Source: Sphingobium sp.
Lineage (GTDB): Bacteria > Pseudomonadota > Alphaproteobacteria > Sphingomonadales > Sphingomonadaceae
NCBI GenBank assembly: GCA_017744605.1
Contig: JAGIAZ010000008.1
Span: forward strand, 100,750-164,749
Length of the DNA stretch: 64,000 bases
Reading direction: 5' to 3'
How positions within the stretch are numbered: position 1 is the stretch's first letter; each line of letters begins with the position of its first letter. Positions 8,301-16,549 of this stretch are shown here, piece after piece. The translations under genes were made by a program, and so were the position numbers. The notes below the pieces were generated by a model. The model saw only the letters and a program-made list of their open reading frames with translations. It made no database searches and was not told where the DNA came from.

Positions 8301-8972
8301 CTATCCCGCCTGCTTGGGCCGCCACGCCGTAACGCGGAACAAGGTGGGGAAGACCGGAACGCGCCGCGCTTCCACCAGCGTGCAGTGACGCGCCATGATC
8401 GCTTCGATGTCGAAGATGTTCGAGTGATGATAGTGGCCCGAGAAACCGGCAAGCCGGCGACCGAGCTTGTAGAAGCTGCTCTCGGTCGGGCCCGATAGAA
8501 TGAAAACGCCGTCCGTTCGCAGTAACGGAACCAGTTGCTCGATCAGGGCCGGGATGTCGGCATTATGCTCGAGCGAGTCCAAAGCGAACATCGCGGCGTA
8601 AGCACCCGGTTCGGCATTCTCGAGAGAGACACGCTTGGCGTCCTGCCAAACCGTGCAAGCGGAGGCGAGAATCTCGTCCTGCTCGATGATATGATAGGGC
8701 CCCTTCTTGCGGACCAAGTGGCCCACTTCGCCGGTGGCGGCACCGAAATCGAGGATCGGGCCGGCCGGGGCAAGGCGATCATAGAGCCGTGCCGCAGCCT
8801 TCGTCCGCTGCCAGGCAATCCAGGCCGCCAGCCGGTTGCCGTGGACATAGGATGGTATGCAGCTTTCTTCGATTTCCTCGAACTGCTTGCGCACGTCAAA
8901 GTGCGATTGGAGTGCGAGGCGACGGCCGGAAATCGCATCGCCGAAGACAAGCCTGTCCAACATGTCGCGCAT
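8301..8972 (-). CDS. Class I SAM-dependent methyltransferase
   Basis: 223 residues with motif I ILDFGAATGEVG (about residues 73-84), the acidic end of strand 2 (IIEQDE) and FALDSLEHN at motif IV. Homologues methylate sugars or small metabolites in polysaccharide clusters; the acceptor is unknown. It is the first gene of the four-gene minus-strand unit 8972-5494. ATG at 8972 is preceded by AAAGGA. Confidence 0.85.
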   Translation of the reverse strand: MRDMLDRLVFGDAISGRRLALQSHFDVRKQFEEIEESCIPSYVHGNRLAAWIAWQRTKAAARLYDRLAPAGPILDFGAATGEVGHLVRKKGPYHIIEQDEILASACTVWQDAKRVSLENAEPGAYAAMFALDSLEHNADIPALIEQLVPLLRTDGVFILSGPTESSFYKLGRRLAGFSGHYHHSNIFDIEAIMARHCTLVEARRVPVFPTLFRVTAWRPKQAG

Positions 8973-9211
8973 GGTCCTTTGCAGCGGGGCGGCGCTTGGC
9001 GATCCATGGTCGCCGCAAGCATCCGTTAATCATGTCGGCTAAATATTCCGAAAGACTAAATTCTTCGTGAATTTGTCGCCCAGCGAGCACTTTGAGGCAG
9101 ATTTTGGCCTTCGCCCGCCAGACCTGTACGCGTGATCGGAAGACCATTAGGACGTCGATTGCTAACGGTGGTTACCGATGTAAAAAAGCGATGCGACGAG
9201 GAGAGAGCGCC

Positions 9212-10108
9212 ATGACTGAACGGTTCAATTCGAGGCCTGCCGTGCCCCACGATCGCGCGGCGTTGCTCGGCCACGTCGAAGTCTATCTCGACGCGCTCGT
9301 GGCCAAAGACCCCTCTCGGCTGCGATGGGCCGACCAGGTCGTGTTCACCGAGCAGAATGTGCAGTTGGCCGTCGGCGACGGCCTCTGGGGCACGATCAGC
9401 GGCCGGCGCGACTATAATCTGACCTTCTGCGATCCGGACAGAGGCGAGGCGGGCTGGATTGGCATCGTTGAGGAGCATGGCGTGCCCGGCATCATGGCGC
9501 TGCGCCTGCGGATCGAGAATGGCGCGATCAGCGAGGTTGAGACAATCCTTTCGCGCCGGGACGATCCGGGTCCCTTCCCGGTGATCGGCGCGGTGACGCA
9601 GCCGCACCCTATCTTCTTCGAGGACGTGCCGCCCGCGCAGCGCCGACCGCGCGCGCGGATGCTGGCCATTGCTGACGGCTATTTCGATACGCTGCAATTG
9701 AACGACGGCACATTGTTTACCGAGTTTACGGACGACTGCGACCGGGTGGAAAATGGCCTGCAGACCACCAACAATCCTGGCGCGATTCCCGGCTACGACA
9801 TCGCCGCGCTTGGGTGCGCCGAGCAGTTTCGCAAGGGCCAGTACGTCTATGATGACCGGCTTCGAGACCGGCGTTTTCCGCTGGTCGATGAGGAAAAGGG
9901 CCTGGTCCTGGCCGCGGCCTTCATCGACCATAGCGGCCGTGTCGTGGATATAAGCTGGACAGACGGAACCAAGGCGAAGTCGGTCTTCTTCTATCCGCAC
10001 AGCTTCGTGTTGCTGGAATTGTTCAAGATCGTGGACGGCAAAATCGCGCGGATCGAGGCCGTTTTTACGACCGTGCCTTACAATATGCCCTCTCCCTGGC
10101 CTCGTTGA
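9212..10108 (+). CDS. DUF8021-like protein (tandem NTF2-like)
   Basis: 298 residues. Two related halves are visible: residues 10-120 (RAALLGHVEVYLDALVAKD, VVFTEQNVQL, GDGLWGT) and residues 150-290 (RMLAIADGYFDTLQLNDG, FTEFTDDCDRVENG). This is the layout of DUF8021 proteins, made of two NTF2-like cone folds, found in bacteria and fungi with unknown function. No signal peptide. ATG at 9212 follows AGGAGAG; ATG 9191 is an alternative. It is divergent from the glycosylation unit. The family call is from memory of the pattern. Confidence 0.6.
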   Translation: MTERFNSRPAVPHDRAALLGHVEVYLDALVAKDPSRLRWADQVVFTEQNVQLAVGDGLWGTISGRRDYNLTFCDPDRGEAGWIGIVEEHGVPGIMALRLRIENGAISEVETILSRRDDPGPFPVIGAVTQPHPIFFEDVPPAQRRPRARMLAIADGYFDTLQLNDGTLFTEFTDDCDRVENGLQTTNNPGAIPGYDIAALGCAEQFRKGQYVYDDRLRDRRFPLVDEEKGLVLAAAFIDHSGRVVDISWTDGTKAKSVFFYPHSFVLLELFKIVDGKIARIEAVFTTVPYNMPSPWPR

Positions 10109-10251
10109 CCAAAAGCGGAGCTTGTTGGTCGATCTGGGCCTGGATCGGCCGAGTGAAAAGCCGGCCGGGTTTCATTCCGATGGACGCCTGATGCTTCCCC
10201 CTCCGCGGGCCGGTCATTAAGCTGGGCGGCAACAGGGGGAGGAGTACCCAA

Positions 10252-11253
10252 GTGAAGTTCGGCGCCTTCGATCATATCGACGCCAATGGCATGACCATCG
10301 AGGCGCAATATGAGCAGCGTCTCGCGCTGGTCGAGCGGTATGAGGCGCTCGGCTATCATTGCTATCATCTCGCCGAGCATCACGCGACGCGCCTCGGCAT
10401 GGCGCCGTCGCCCGGGCTTTTCCTCGCGGCGGTCGCCCAACGTACGAAGACGCTTCGCTTCGGGCCGCTCGTCTATCTCCTCCCGCTCTACCATCCTGTC
10501 CGGCTCCTCGAGGAAATCGGCATGCTCGACCGGTTGTCCGGCGGGCGCCTGCAACTGGGCGTGGGCAAGGGCGGGCAGTCCGCAGAGCATGGCCGCTTCG
10601 GGGTTTCGGCAGACGATATGGAGGCTCTCTTCGCCGAGAGCTTCGAGATATTGATGAAGGGGTTCGTCGGCGAGGTGCTGGAGCATGAGGGGCGCTTCTT
10701 CAACATTCCGCCGACGCCGCAGCTGATCAAGCCGCTGCAGCGGCCGCATCCGCCGCTCTGGTATGGCGTCGGCAATCCCGCGCGCTGTGCATGGGCCGCC
10801 GAACGGGGCATTAATCTGGTGGCGGGCCTGCCCAATGCCCGTGCCCGGCCGATCGCGGATGCCTTCGCCGAGGAACTGGACAAGCGCGGCCGCGCAGGCG
10901 CCGGCCGACCATTCATGGGGCTGATGCGTCAGGTCTATGTCGCGCCGACCGATGCCGAGGCGGAGCGGATCGCGTCCCGGGCCTGGCGCAGCTTCGCCGC
11001 CAATTTCAATTGGCTGGTGAACTGGCTCGGCCTTCCGGCATTTCCGATCGCCGCCGGGTTTGCCGATGCGCAGGCTGTCGGCACTGCCTTTGCCGGTTCG
11101 CCCGCCTCGGTTCGCGACTGGATCGCCAGCACGCGCGACGAAGCGGGCATCAACTATCTCGCGGCGGAGTTGGTGTTCGGCGATCTCAGCGCCGAGGAAG
11201 CCTTGCAATCCGTGGAACTGTTCGGCCGCGAAGTGATGCCTGCTTTCGCATGA
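10252..11253 (+). CDS. LLM class flavin-dependent oxidoreductase (luciferase-like)
   Basis: 333 residues, a single bacterial luciferase-like TIM barrel: starts KFGAFDHIDANG, with YHLAEHHATRLGMAPSPGLFLAA, the LRFGPLVYLLPLYHP strand and LSGGRLQLGVGKGG. These are FMNH2-dependent monooxygenases or F420/FMN reductases; substrate unknown. GTG start at 10252 with GGGGGAGGAG ten bases upstream. It is followed by the PHO-box-like region and plcP; the 104-nt gap suggests a separate transcript. Confidence 0.9.
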   Translation: MKFGAFDHIDANGMTIEAQYEQRLALVERYEALGYHCYHLAEHHATRLGMAPSPGLFLAAVAQRTKTLRFGPLVYLLPLYHPVRLLEEIGMLDRLSGGRLQLGVGKGGQSAEHGRFGVSADDMEALFAESFEILMKGFVGEVLEHEGRFFNIPPTPQLIKPLQRPHPPLWYGVGNPARCAWAAERGINLVAGLPNARARPIADAFAEELDKRGRAGAGRPFMGLMRQVYVAPTDAEAERIASRAWRSFAANFNWLVNWLGLPAFPIAAGFADAQAVGTAFAGSPASVRDWIASTRDEAGINYLAAELVFGDLSAEEALQSVELFGREVMPAFA

Positions 11254-11263
11254 AGACCGGAAA

Positions 11264-11306
11264 CTGACGCAAAACCGTCATATCTCAAGAAAAACTGTCA
11301 CATAAT
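11264..11306 (+). promoter_or_regulatory. PHO-box-like sequence and -10 element upstream of plcP
   Basis: CTGACGCAAAACCGTCAT at 11264-11281 matches the enterobacterial PHO consensus (CTGTCATAAAACTGTCAY) at about 14 of 18 positions with the 11-bp repeat spacing. A further CTGTCAC (11295) leads into CATAAT at 11301-11306, a good -10. PhoB control is known for plcP in rhizobia. The site is a sequence match only. Confidence 0.5.
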
Positions 11307-11357
11307 GCGGTTAGGAGCAGGGCTTGGGAGCATCAACCCAGGGGCGCTGCAAAACCG

Positions 11358-12188
11358 ATGAAGGCGATCAGTTCGATAAGGCCGGAGCGGCCGGGCAAGA
11401 CTGGCACACGGCGTCACTTCCGCACAATCTGGATCAGCGACATCCATCTGGGAACGCGCGGCTGCAACGCCGAGATGCTGATCGATTTCCTCGACAATGT
11501 GGACAGCGACATGCTGTACCTGGTCGGAGACATCATCGACGGTTGGCAGCTCAAGAAGCGCTTCTACTGGCCGACCGCGCATAACGACATCGTCTGGCGT
11601 GTCATGAAGCGGGCGCGGCGCGGCACCCGCGTCATCTACATTCCCGGCAATCATGACGAGATGTTCCGCAACTTCACGGGCATGAACTTCGGCGGCGTCG
11701 AAATCCGCCGCAAGATGATCCACACCACGGCGGACGGCCGCAAGCTGCTGATCCTGCATGGCGATGAGTTCGACGCGATCATGCTCGCGCATCGCTGGCT
11801 CGCGGTGGTGGGCGATGCGGCTTACACCGCGCTCATGGTGCTCAATCGCCATGTGAACCGCTGGCGCCAATGGCTCGGTATGCCCTATTGGTCACTCTCC
11901 AAAACGGCCAAGCACAAGGTCAAGAATGCCGTCGCGTTCATCTCGCGCTTCGAGGAGATCGTGGCGCATGAAGCGGAGCGCCGCCACGTCGACGGCGTGG
12001 TCTGCGGCCATATCCATACCGCCGAGATCCGCCAGTTCGGCCATGTGACCTATTATAATGACGGTGACTGGGTCGAAGGCTGCACAGCGCTGGTCGAGCA
12101 TCATGACGGGCGCATGGAAATCCTGCACTGGGGCGATGAGATCGCCCTGCGCGACAATGCGCCTGCCGACATCGAACTGGCAGCCTGA
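11358..12188 (+). CDS. plcP: PlcP-like metallophosphoesterase (LpxH-related phospholipase C)
   Basis: 276 residues of the calcineurin-like metallophosphoesterase fold with all five metal motifs: DIHLG (residues ~27-31), VGDIIDGW, GNHDE, the HGDEFD segment and GHIHTAE. It belongs to COG2908, which includes LpxH, but the longer form with RHVNRWRQWLGMPYWSLS matches PlcP of Sinorhizobium and marine Alphaproteobacteria, which hydrolyses phospholipids to diacylglycerol during phosphate starvation. The next gene, 19 bases downstream, is the Agt-type glycosyltransferase that turns diacylglycerol into glycolipid, and a PHO-box-like site lies upstream. LpxH activity remains an alternative. Confidence 0.75.
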   Translation: MKAISSIRPERPGKTGTRRHFRTIWISDIHLGTRGCNAEMLIDFLDNVDSDMLYLVGDIIDGWQLKKRFYWPTAHNDIVWRVMKRARRGTRVIYIPGNHDEMFRNFTGMNFGGVEIRRKMIHTTADGRKLLILHGDEFDAIMLAHRWLAVVGDAAYTALMVLNRHVNRWRQWLGMPYWSLSKTAKHKVKNAVAFISRFEEIVAHEAERRHVDGVVCGHIHTAEIRQFGHVTYYNDGDWVEGCTALVEHHDGRMEILHWGDEIALRDNAPADIELAA

Positions 12189-12207
12189 GGGAAGCGGCGT
12201 CGCGTCC

Positions 12208-13236
12208 ATGCGCATCGCCATCGTCACCGATGCATGGATCCCGCAGATCAATGGCGTCGTGCGGACGTTGCAGTCGGTGTGCGCCGAACTTCAGGCCATG
12301 GGCCATGAGGTCGACGTGATCGGGCCGGATCGCTTCGTGACGCTGCCTTGCCCCACATATCCCGAAATTCGCCTCGCCATGGTCGCGCCGCGCACGGTCG
12401 GCAAGCTGCTCGGCGCATTCCGGCCGGACGCCATCCATCTCGCTACCGAAGGTCCGCTTTGTCTCGCCGCGCGGCAGTGGTGCCTGCGCCGCAAGCTCGA
12501 CTTCACCACGGCCTATCACACCAATTTCCCAGACTATGTGCAGAGCCGTACGGGTCTATCGGCGGCATGGTTCTGGCCATATTTTCGCTGGTTTCATGGT
12601 CCTGCCCGTGCGGTTCTGGCGTCCACGCCGTCGATCCGCGCCGGGCTGCATCGCGCCGGTATCGGCCAGACCCATCATTGGGGCCGCGGCGTCGACACCA
12701 GCCTGTTCAGGCCGGACGGCGCCGCGCACCCGTTGTTCGCCGATCTTTCACGACCGATCCTCCTCCATGTCGGCCGCGTCGCGGTCGAGAAGAACATCGA
12801 GGCCTTCCTGATGCTGGATACGCCTGGGACCAAGGTGGTCGTCGGCGACGGACCCGCGCGGGCCGCACTGGAAGCACGCTATCCCGACGCCCATTTCATC
12901 GGGCTCCAGCATGGCGAGACATTGGCCAGCGCCTATCGCGGGGCGGACGCCCTGGTCTTTCCGAGCCGCACCGACACGTTCGGCCTGGTCATGATCGAGG
13001 CGCTGGCAAGCGGTACGCCGGTCGCCGCCTATCCCGTGACGGGGCCGGTGGACATATTGACCGACAAGGTCGGCGCGATGGACGAGGACCTCGCCAGCGC
13101 GGTCGTCGGGGCGCTTGCGTGCGATCGCGCCGACTGCGCAGTCTATGGCCGGCAATTCACCTGGGGGCGCAGCGCTCGCGAATTCCTGGCCAGCCTCCAT
13201 GTCCTTCAGGCCGGGGCTGTCGCGCGGGCGGCCTGA
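12208..13236 (+). CDS. agt: GT4 family glycosyltransferase, Agt-like (glycolipid synthase)
   Basis: 342 residues, GT-B fold. N-terminal MRIAIVTDAWIPQINGVV with TEGPLCLAAR and TTAYHTNFPDYV; C-terminal nucleotide-sugar site with HVGRVAVEKNIEAFL and SRTDTFGLVMIEALASGTPVA (E-x7-E type). The set matches the GT4 family containing alphaproteobacterial Agt, which makes mono- and diglycosyldiacylglycerols. ATG at 12208 lies 19 bases after plcP; an open frame extends back into plcP but lacks similarity. With plcP it would replace phospholipids by glycolipids under phosphate limitation (inference from family and pairing). Confidence 0.75.
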   Translation: MRIAIVTDAWIPQINGVVRTLQSVCAELQAMGHEVDVIGPDRFVTLPCPTYPEIRLAMVAPRTVGKLLGAFRPDAIHLATEGPLCLAARQWCLRRKLDFTTAYHTNFPDYVQSRTGLSAAWFWPYFRWFHGPARAVLASTPSIRAGLHRAGIGQTHHWGRGVDTSLFRPDGAAHPLFADLSRPILLHVGRVAVEKNIEAFLMLDTPGTKVVVGDGPARAALEARYPDAHFIGLQHGETLASAYRGADALVFPSRTDTFGLVMIEALASGTPVAAYPVTGPVDILTDKVGAMDEDLASAVVGALACDRADCAVYGRQFTWGRSAREFLASLHVLQAGAVARAA

Positions 13237-13268
13237 GTCTACCGGACTTGCTGTCTACCGGACTTGCT
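13237..13268. repeat. Perfect 16-bp tandem duplication upstream of trcR
   Basis: GTCTACCGGACTTGCT occurs twice, head to tail, starting on the base after the agt stop codon. Each copy ends in TTGCT, so the duplication places two possible -35 hexamers upstream of trcR. Confidence 0.9.
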
Positions 13269-13325
13269 CTCCGTCGCGCTTTGCACTAAATCTCTGTCCG
13301 TACAGGCCGCTCCGTTGGGGCGGCC
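13264..13325 (+). promoter_or_regulatory. Candidate trcR promoter and leader hairpin
   Basis: TTGCTC (13264-13269), a 17-bp spacer and TAAATC (13287-13292) form a plausible sigma-70 promoter using the second copy of the duplication. Downstream, GGCCGCTCC/GGGGCGGCC (13305-13325, one G-U pair) forms a hairpin followed by CTTATCATTTTT, so the leader may contain an attenuator or the terminator of agt. Confidence 0.4.
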
Positions 13326-13366
13326 CTTATCATTTTTACGTCGTTTCGACGGACAGGAGACGTTAA

Positions 13367-14032
13367 GTGGCCCAGCCGCTCATGCCCCATGCCACCGCCA
13401 GCTGGCTGGTCGACAATACTGCGCTCAGCTTCCCGCAGATTGCTGAATTTTGCGGCCTTCACATCCTCGAGGTCCAGGCCATCGCCGACGATACGGCGGG
13501 CACCAAATATACCGGCCGCGATCCAGTGCGCGCCCATGAGCTCTCGATGGACGAGATCCACAAGGGCGAGGCCGATTCCAACTATGCGCTGCAGATGCTG
13601 AAGGGGCCCGATCCCGTTCGCCGCACCAAGGGGCCGCGCTACACGCCGGTCTCCAAGCGGCAGGACAAGCCGGACGGCATCGCCTGGATCCTGCGCAACC
13701 ATCCCGAAATCTCGGATGGCGCGATCGGCAAGCTGATCGGCACGACCCGTACGACGATCCAGGCCATTCGCGACCGGTCGCATTGGAACATCACCAATAT
13801 CCAGCCCAAGGATCCGGTGACGCTGGGCCTCTGCTCGCAGCGTGAACTGGATGCGCTCGTCGCACGCGCCGCCAAGAAGGCCGGAATCGCCGCGCCGTCC
13901 GACAATCGCCTCGAAGGCGATCGCGAAGCGCTGATCACCGAGCTGCGCAAGGAGCGCGACGATGCGCGCGCGCGGGCCGAGGAAGCGCTTGCCGGCGAGG
14001 AAGCCTTGTTCGGGTCCGGCACCGAAGGCTGA
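13367..14032 (+). CDS. trcR: Cell cycle transcriptional regulator TrcR (DUF1013)
   Basis: 221 residues of the alphaproteobacterial DUF1013 family: MPHATASWLVDNTALSFPQI, then FCGLHILEVQAIADD, the HTH-like region GAIGKLIGTTRTTIQAIRDR and a charged C-terminal helix (ELRKERDDARARAEEA). TrcR is described as an RNA-polymerase-associated regulator tied to CtrA control in Rhodobacter/Caulobacter relatives. GTG at 13367 has ACAGGAGACGTT upstream; ATG at 13382 is possible. Confidence 0.88.
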   Translation: MAQPLMPHATASWLVDNTALSFPQIAEFCGLHILEVQAIADDTAGTKYTGRDPVRAHELSMDEIHKGEADSNYALQMLKGPDPVRRTKGPRYTPVSKRQDKPDGIAWILRNHPEISDGAIGKLIGTTRTTIQAIRDRSHWNITNIQPKDPVTLGLCSQRELDALVARAAKKAGIAAPSDNRLEGDREALITELRKERDDARARAEEALAGEEALFGSGTEG

Positions 14033-14085
14033 TTGATCGCGCGCGCTGCATTGCGGAGCGCGCGCACTTGGCTTAGCCTGCTCTC

Positions 14086-15786
14086 ATGGAGAGGCAGCAG
14101 CGCTGGATCTGGCAGGATCATTACGATCATCCCGCATCCTGGTCGCAAACATTCGAACCGCTCACGCTGCCGGATATGCTGGCCGCTTCGACGGTTGCCA
14201 ACCCAAATGCCGCGCTCATCGATTTCTACGGCCGGCGTTATTCCTATGGCGAAGTGCAGGATTGCGCGCGGCGCTTCGCGCATGCGCTGATCGGCCTCGG
14301 CATCGGCAAAGGCGACCGGGTCGGCCTCTATCTTCCCAACGTGCCGCATTATGTCGCGGCCTATTACGGCACGCTGATGGCCGGTGCGATCGTGGTCAAT
14401 TTCTCGCCGCTCTATACGGCGGAAGAGCTGGCGCATCAGGCCGAGGACAGCGGCACCCGCCTGCTCGTCACCATCAATGCCAAGCAGCTGTTCGGCACGG
14501 CGCAGAAGGTGTTGGAGACGAGCTGCATCGAGCGGCTGATCGTGGGGTCGGTCGCGTCCTGCCTACCGCCGGTCAAGCGCATGCTCTACCGGTTGTTCAA
14601 GTCCGGAGGCGACGCCGTCCTCCCTGAGGGCGACAAGCGCATCCTCAAATTCGGAGATTTCGTTCGTGCGCCGGCCGCGCAGCGCCTGCCGCCGCTCGAT
14701 GCCGAAAAGGATCTGGCGCTCATCCAGTATACCGGCGGCACCACCGGGCGACCCAAGGGCGCGATGCTCACACACCAGAATCTCACGGCCAATGCCCGGC
14801 AGATCAACCTGGTCGATCCGTTCATCGGCGAGTCCGATCGGATCATGGGCGTGCTGCCCTTCTTCCACGTCTTCGCCAATGCGAGCGTTCTCAATCGGAC
14901 GATCGCGCATGGCGGCGAGATCGTGATGTTGCCGCGTTTCGATGCGAAGCAGGTCTTTGCGGCGGTCAAGCGGACGCGGGCGACCTCGCTCCCGGGGGTG
15001 CCGACCATGTTCCAGGCGATGCTCGACCATCCCGGCCTCAAGGGCGCCGACCTGTCGTCTGTCAGGGTGTGCATCTCCGGCGGGGCGCCGCTCTCACTGG
15101 CGCTGAAGCAGCAGTTCGAGGCGGCGACCGGAGCCGTGGTCGTCGAGGGCTACGGCCTTACCGAATGCAGCGGGGTCGCGTCGGTCAATCCCTACAAGAA
15201 GGACGGCAAGGTCGGCACGATCGGCCAGCCGCTGCCCGGTACGCGCATCAAGCTGCTCGACCGCGAGAATGCGCACAAGGCGGCGCGGCCCGGAGAGGCG
15301 GGCGAGATCGCGATTTCCGGCCCGCAGATCATGCGCGGCTATTGGCATAATCCGGACGCCGACAAGGACGTGTTCGTGCTTGGCTATCTGCGCACGGGCG
15401 ACGTCGGGATGATCGACGGGGACGGCTATGTGTCCGTCGTCGACCGGATCAAGGACATGATCGCGGTGGGCGGCTTCAAGGTCTTCCCAAGTCAGGTCGA
15501 GGCCGTCCTCTACCAGCATCCGGCGGTGCGCGAGGCGCTCGTGATCGGCATTCCCGACACCTATCATGGCGAGATACCCAAGGCCTTCGTCACGCTGCGG
15601 CCTGATGTCGAGGACAAGCCCGATGGCGCAGCGCTCATGGCCTGGCTCAATCCCCAGCTCGGCAAGCATGAGCGCGTCTGCGCGGTCGAGATCCGCGACT
15701 CCTTGCCCAAGACGCTGGTCGGCAAGCTCTCGCGCAAGGAGCTGGTCGAGGAGGAAAAGCTCAAAGCAGAGGCGCGGGAGACATAG
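14086..15786 (+). CDS. Long-chain fatty-acid--CoA ligase, FadD-like
   Basis: 566 residues, AMP-forming acyl-CoA synthetase of the ANL superfamily. P-loop signature YTGGTTGRPKGAMLTHQN, then VEGYGLTECSG, the YLRTGDVG aspartate and hinge, and the catalytic lysine region PKTLVGKLSRKELVEE near the C-terminus. It activates fatty acids to acyl-adenylate and then acyl-CoA in the cytosol. Exact chain length is unknown. Starts 53 bases after trcR; no rho-independent terminator is seen between them. Confidence 0.93.
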   Translation: MERQQRWIWQDHYDHPASWSQTFEPLTLPDMLAASTVANPNAALIDFYGRRYSYGEVQDCARRFAHALIGLGIGKGDRVGLYLPNVPHYVAAYYGTLMAGAIVVNFSPLYTAEELAHQAEDSGTRLLVTINAKQLFGTAQKVLETSCIERLIVGSVASCLPPVKRMLYRLFKSGGDAVLPEGDKRILKFGDFVRAPAAQRLPPLDAEKDLALIQYTGGTTGRPKGAMLTHQNLTANARQINLVDPFIGESDRIMGVLPFFHVFANASVLNRTIAHGGEIVMLPRFDAKQVFAAVKRTRATSLPGVPTMFQAMLDHPGLKGADLSSVRVCISGGAPLSLALKQQFEAATGAVVVEGYGLTECSGVASVNPYKKDGKVGTIGQPLPGTRIKLLDRENAHKAARPGEAGEIAISGPQIMRGYWHNPDADKDVFVLGYLRTGDVGMIDGDGYVSVVDRIKDMIAVGGFKVFPSQVEAVLYQHPAVREALVIGIPDTYHGEIPKAFVTLRPDVEDKPDGAALMAWLNPQLGKHERVCAVEIRDSLPKTLVGKLSRKELVEEEKLKAEARET

Positions 15787-15831
15787 TCCCCCGCGCCTTG
15801 TGCTCGCCTCTCATCGGACTGCGGCCAGCCA

Positions 15832-15884
15832 GAAATCGGTGGCCGGAAATCGGTGGCCGGAAATCAGTGGCCGGAAATCAGTGG
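15832..15884. repeat. 14-bp tandem repeat, about 3.8 copies
   Basis: GAAATCGGTGGCCG occurs at 15832 and 15846, followed by GAAATCAGTGGCCG at 15860 and a partial GAAATCAGTGG at 15874. The last copy contains the stop codon and final codons of the minus-strand small gene 15878-16087, so the array looks like slippage of that gene's 3' end. Confidence 0.9.
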
Positions 15885-16087
15885 ATCGTGCCGATCGCCT
15901 GATCGACCGAAAGCAGGACCACCATGCGTTCGATCTGCCGCCAGTGGCAGAAATGGATGTGATTGCCCTTCTCCCGGCTCTTGTCGGCCCGGAGTGCCGC
16001 TTCGATGCCGGCATGATCGCCATAAATCTCGATCAGCGCAGCGGCATCGTCATAGCTCTGCCTGTCGGCGAGCATTGGAAGATTCAT
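15878..16087 (-). CDS. Small DUF6961-like protein
   Basis: 69 residues: MNLPMLADRQSYDDAA, IYGDHAGIEAALRADKSREKGN, HFCHWRQIERMVVLL and a Thr-Ile-His end. The pattern alphaRAD-(x)-GN-x-HFCxWRQIERxxxxL is characteristic of a small family common in sphingomonads (DUF6961), of unknown function. ATG at 16087 has AAAGGG eight bases upstream; GTG at 16096 is a second option. Its last codons merge with the tandem repeat. Confidence 0.6.
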   Translation of the reverse strand: MNLPMLADRQSYDDAAALIEIYGDHAGIEAALRADKSREKGNHIHFCHWRQIERMVVLLSVDQAIGTIH

Positions 16088-16301
16088 CGAATACACCCTT
16101 TACCTGCAGATCGGGCCCGGCAAAAATACTGCCGGTCAAAATCCGCCGAGGCTGTTGTCCAAGGGGCGTGCCAAATGGCGGCTTCCGCGTATTTCCGCAG
16201 TTTGACTGGTAAAGAGAGTCTTAGCCAAATCCCATGGCGGGACAGCCGGTGTCGTTTCGGTACGGCTGGTATCATTTTGCGATGCGTGGCATGGCGCGCG
16301 G

Positions 16302-16481
16302 ATGACCACATCCCGCAGCAACCGCAACATCATGGCCGGCGGCGCGCCGCTGGCGATCCTGACGATCGCCGGGCCGTTCGTCGCCGGCGCCCTCGGCTAT
16401 TCGCCGAGCATGGGCTTTCTCGTCGGCCTGGGCCTCGGCGTCGCAATTGCGCTGCTGGTCTGGCTGGCAGGATCGCGCTGA
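16302..16481 (+). CDS. Small two-helix membrane protein, unknown
   Basis: 59 residues, MTTSRSNRNIMAGGAPLAIL onward, with two hydrophobic stretches (LAILTIAGPFVAGALGY and GFLVGLGLGVAIALLVWLAG) and a short basic N-terminus. No known domain is recognised. Codon use fits the neighbouring genes. It lies 68 bases before the sorbosone dehydrogenase gene on the same strand. The ribosome site is weak. Confidence 0.55.
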   Translation: MTTSRSNRNIMAGGAPLAILTIAGPFVAGALGYSPSMGFLVGLGLGVAIALLVWLAGSR

Positions 16482-16549
16482 CCTTCCCTTGATGTGACAA
16501 GATCACATCGACGGTTGCGCCGACCGCACGCGGCACCTAAATCATTGCC

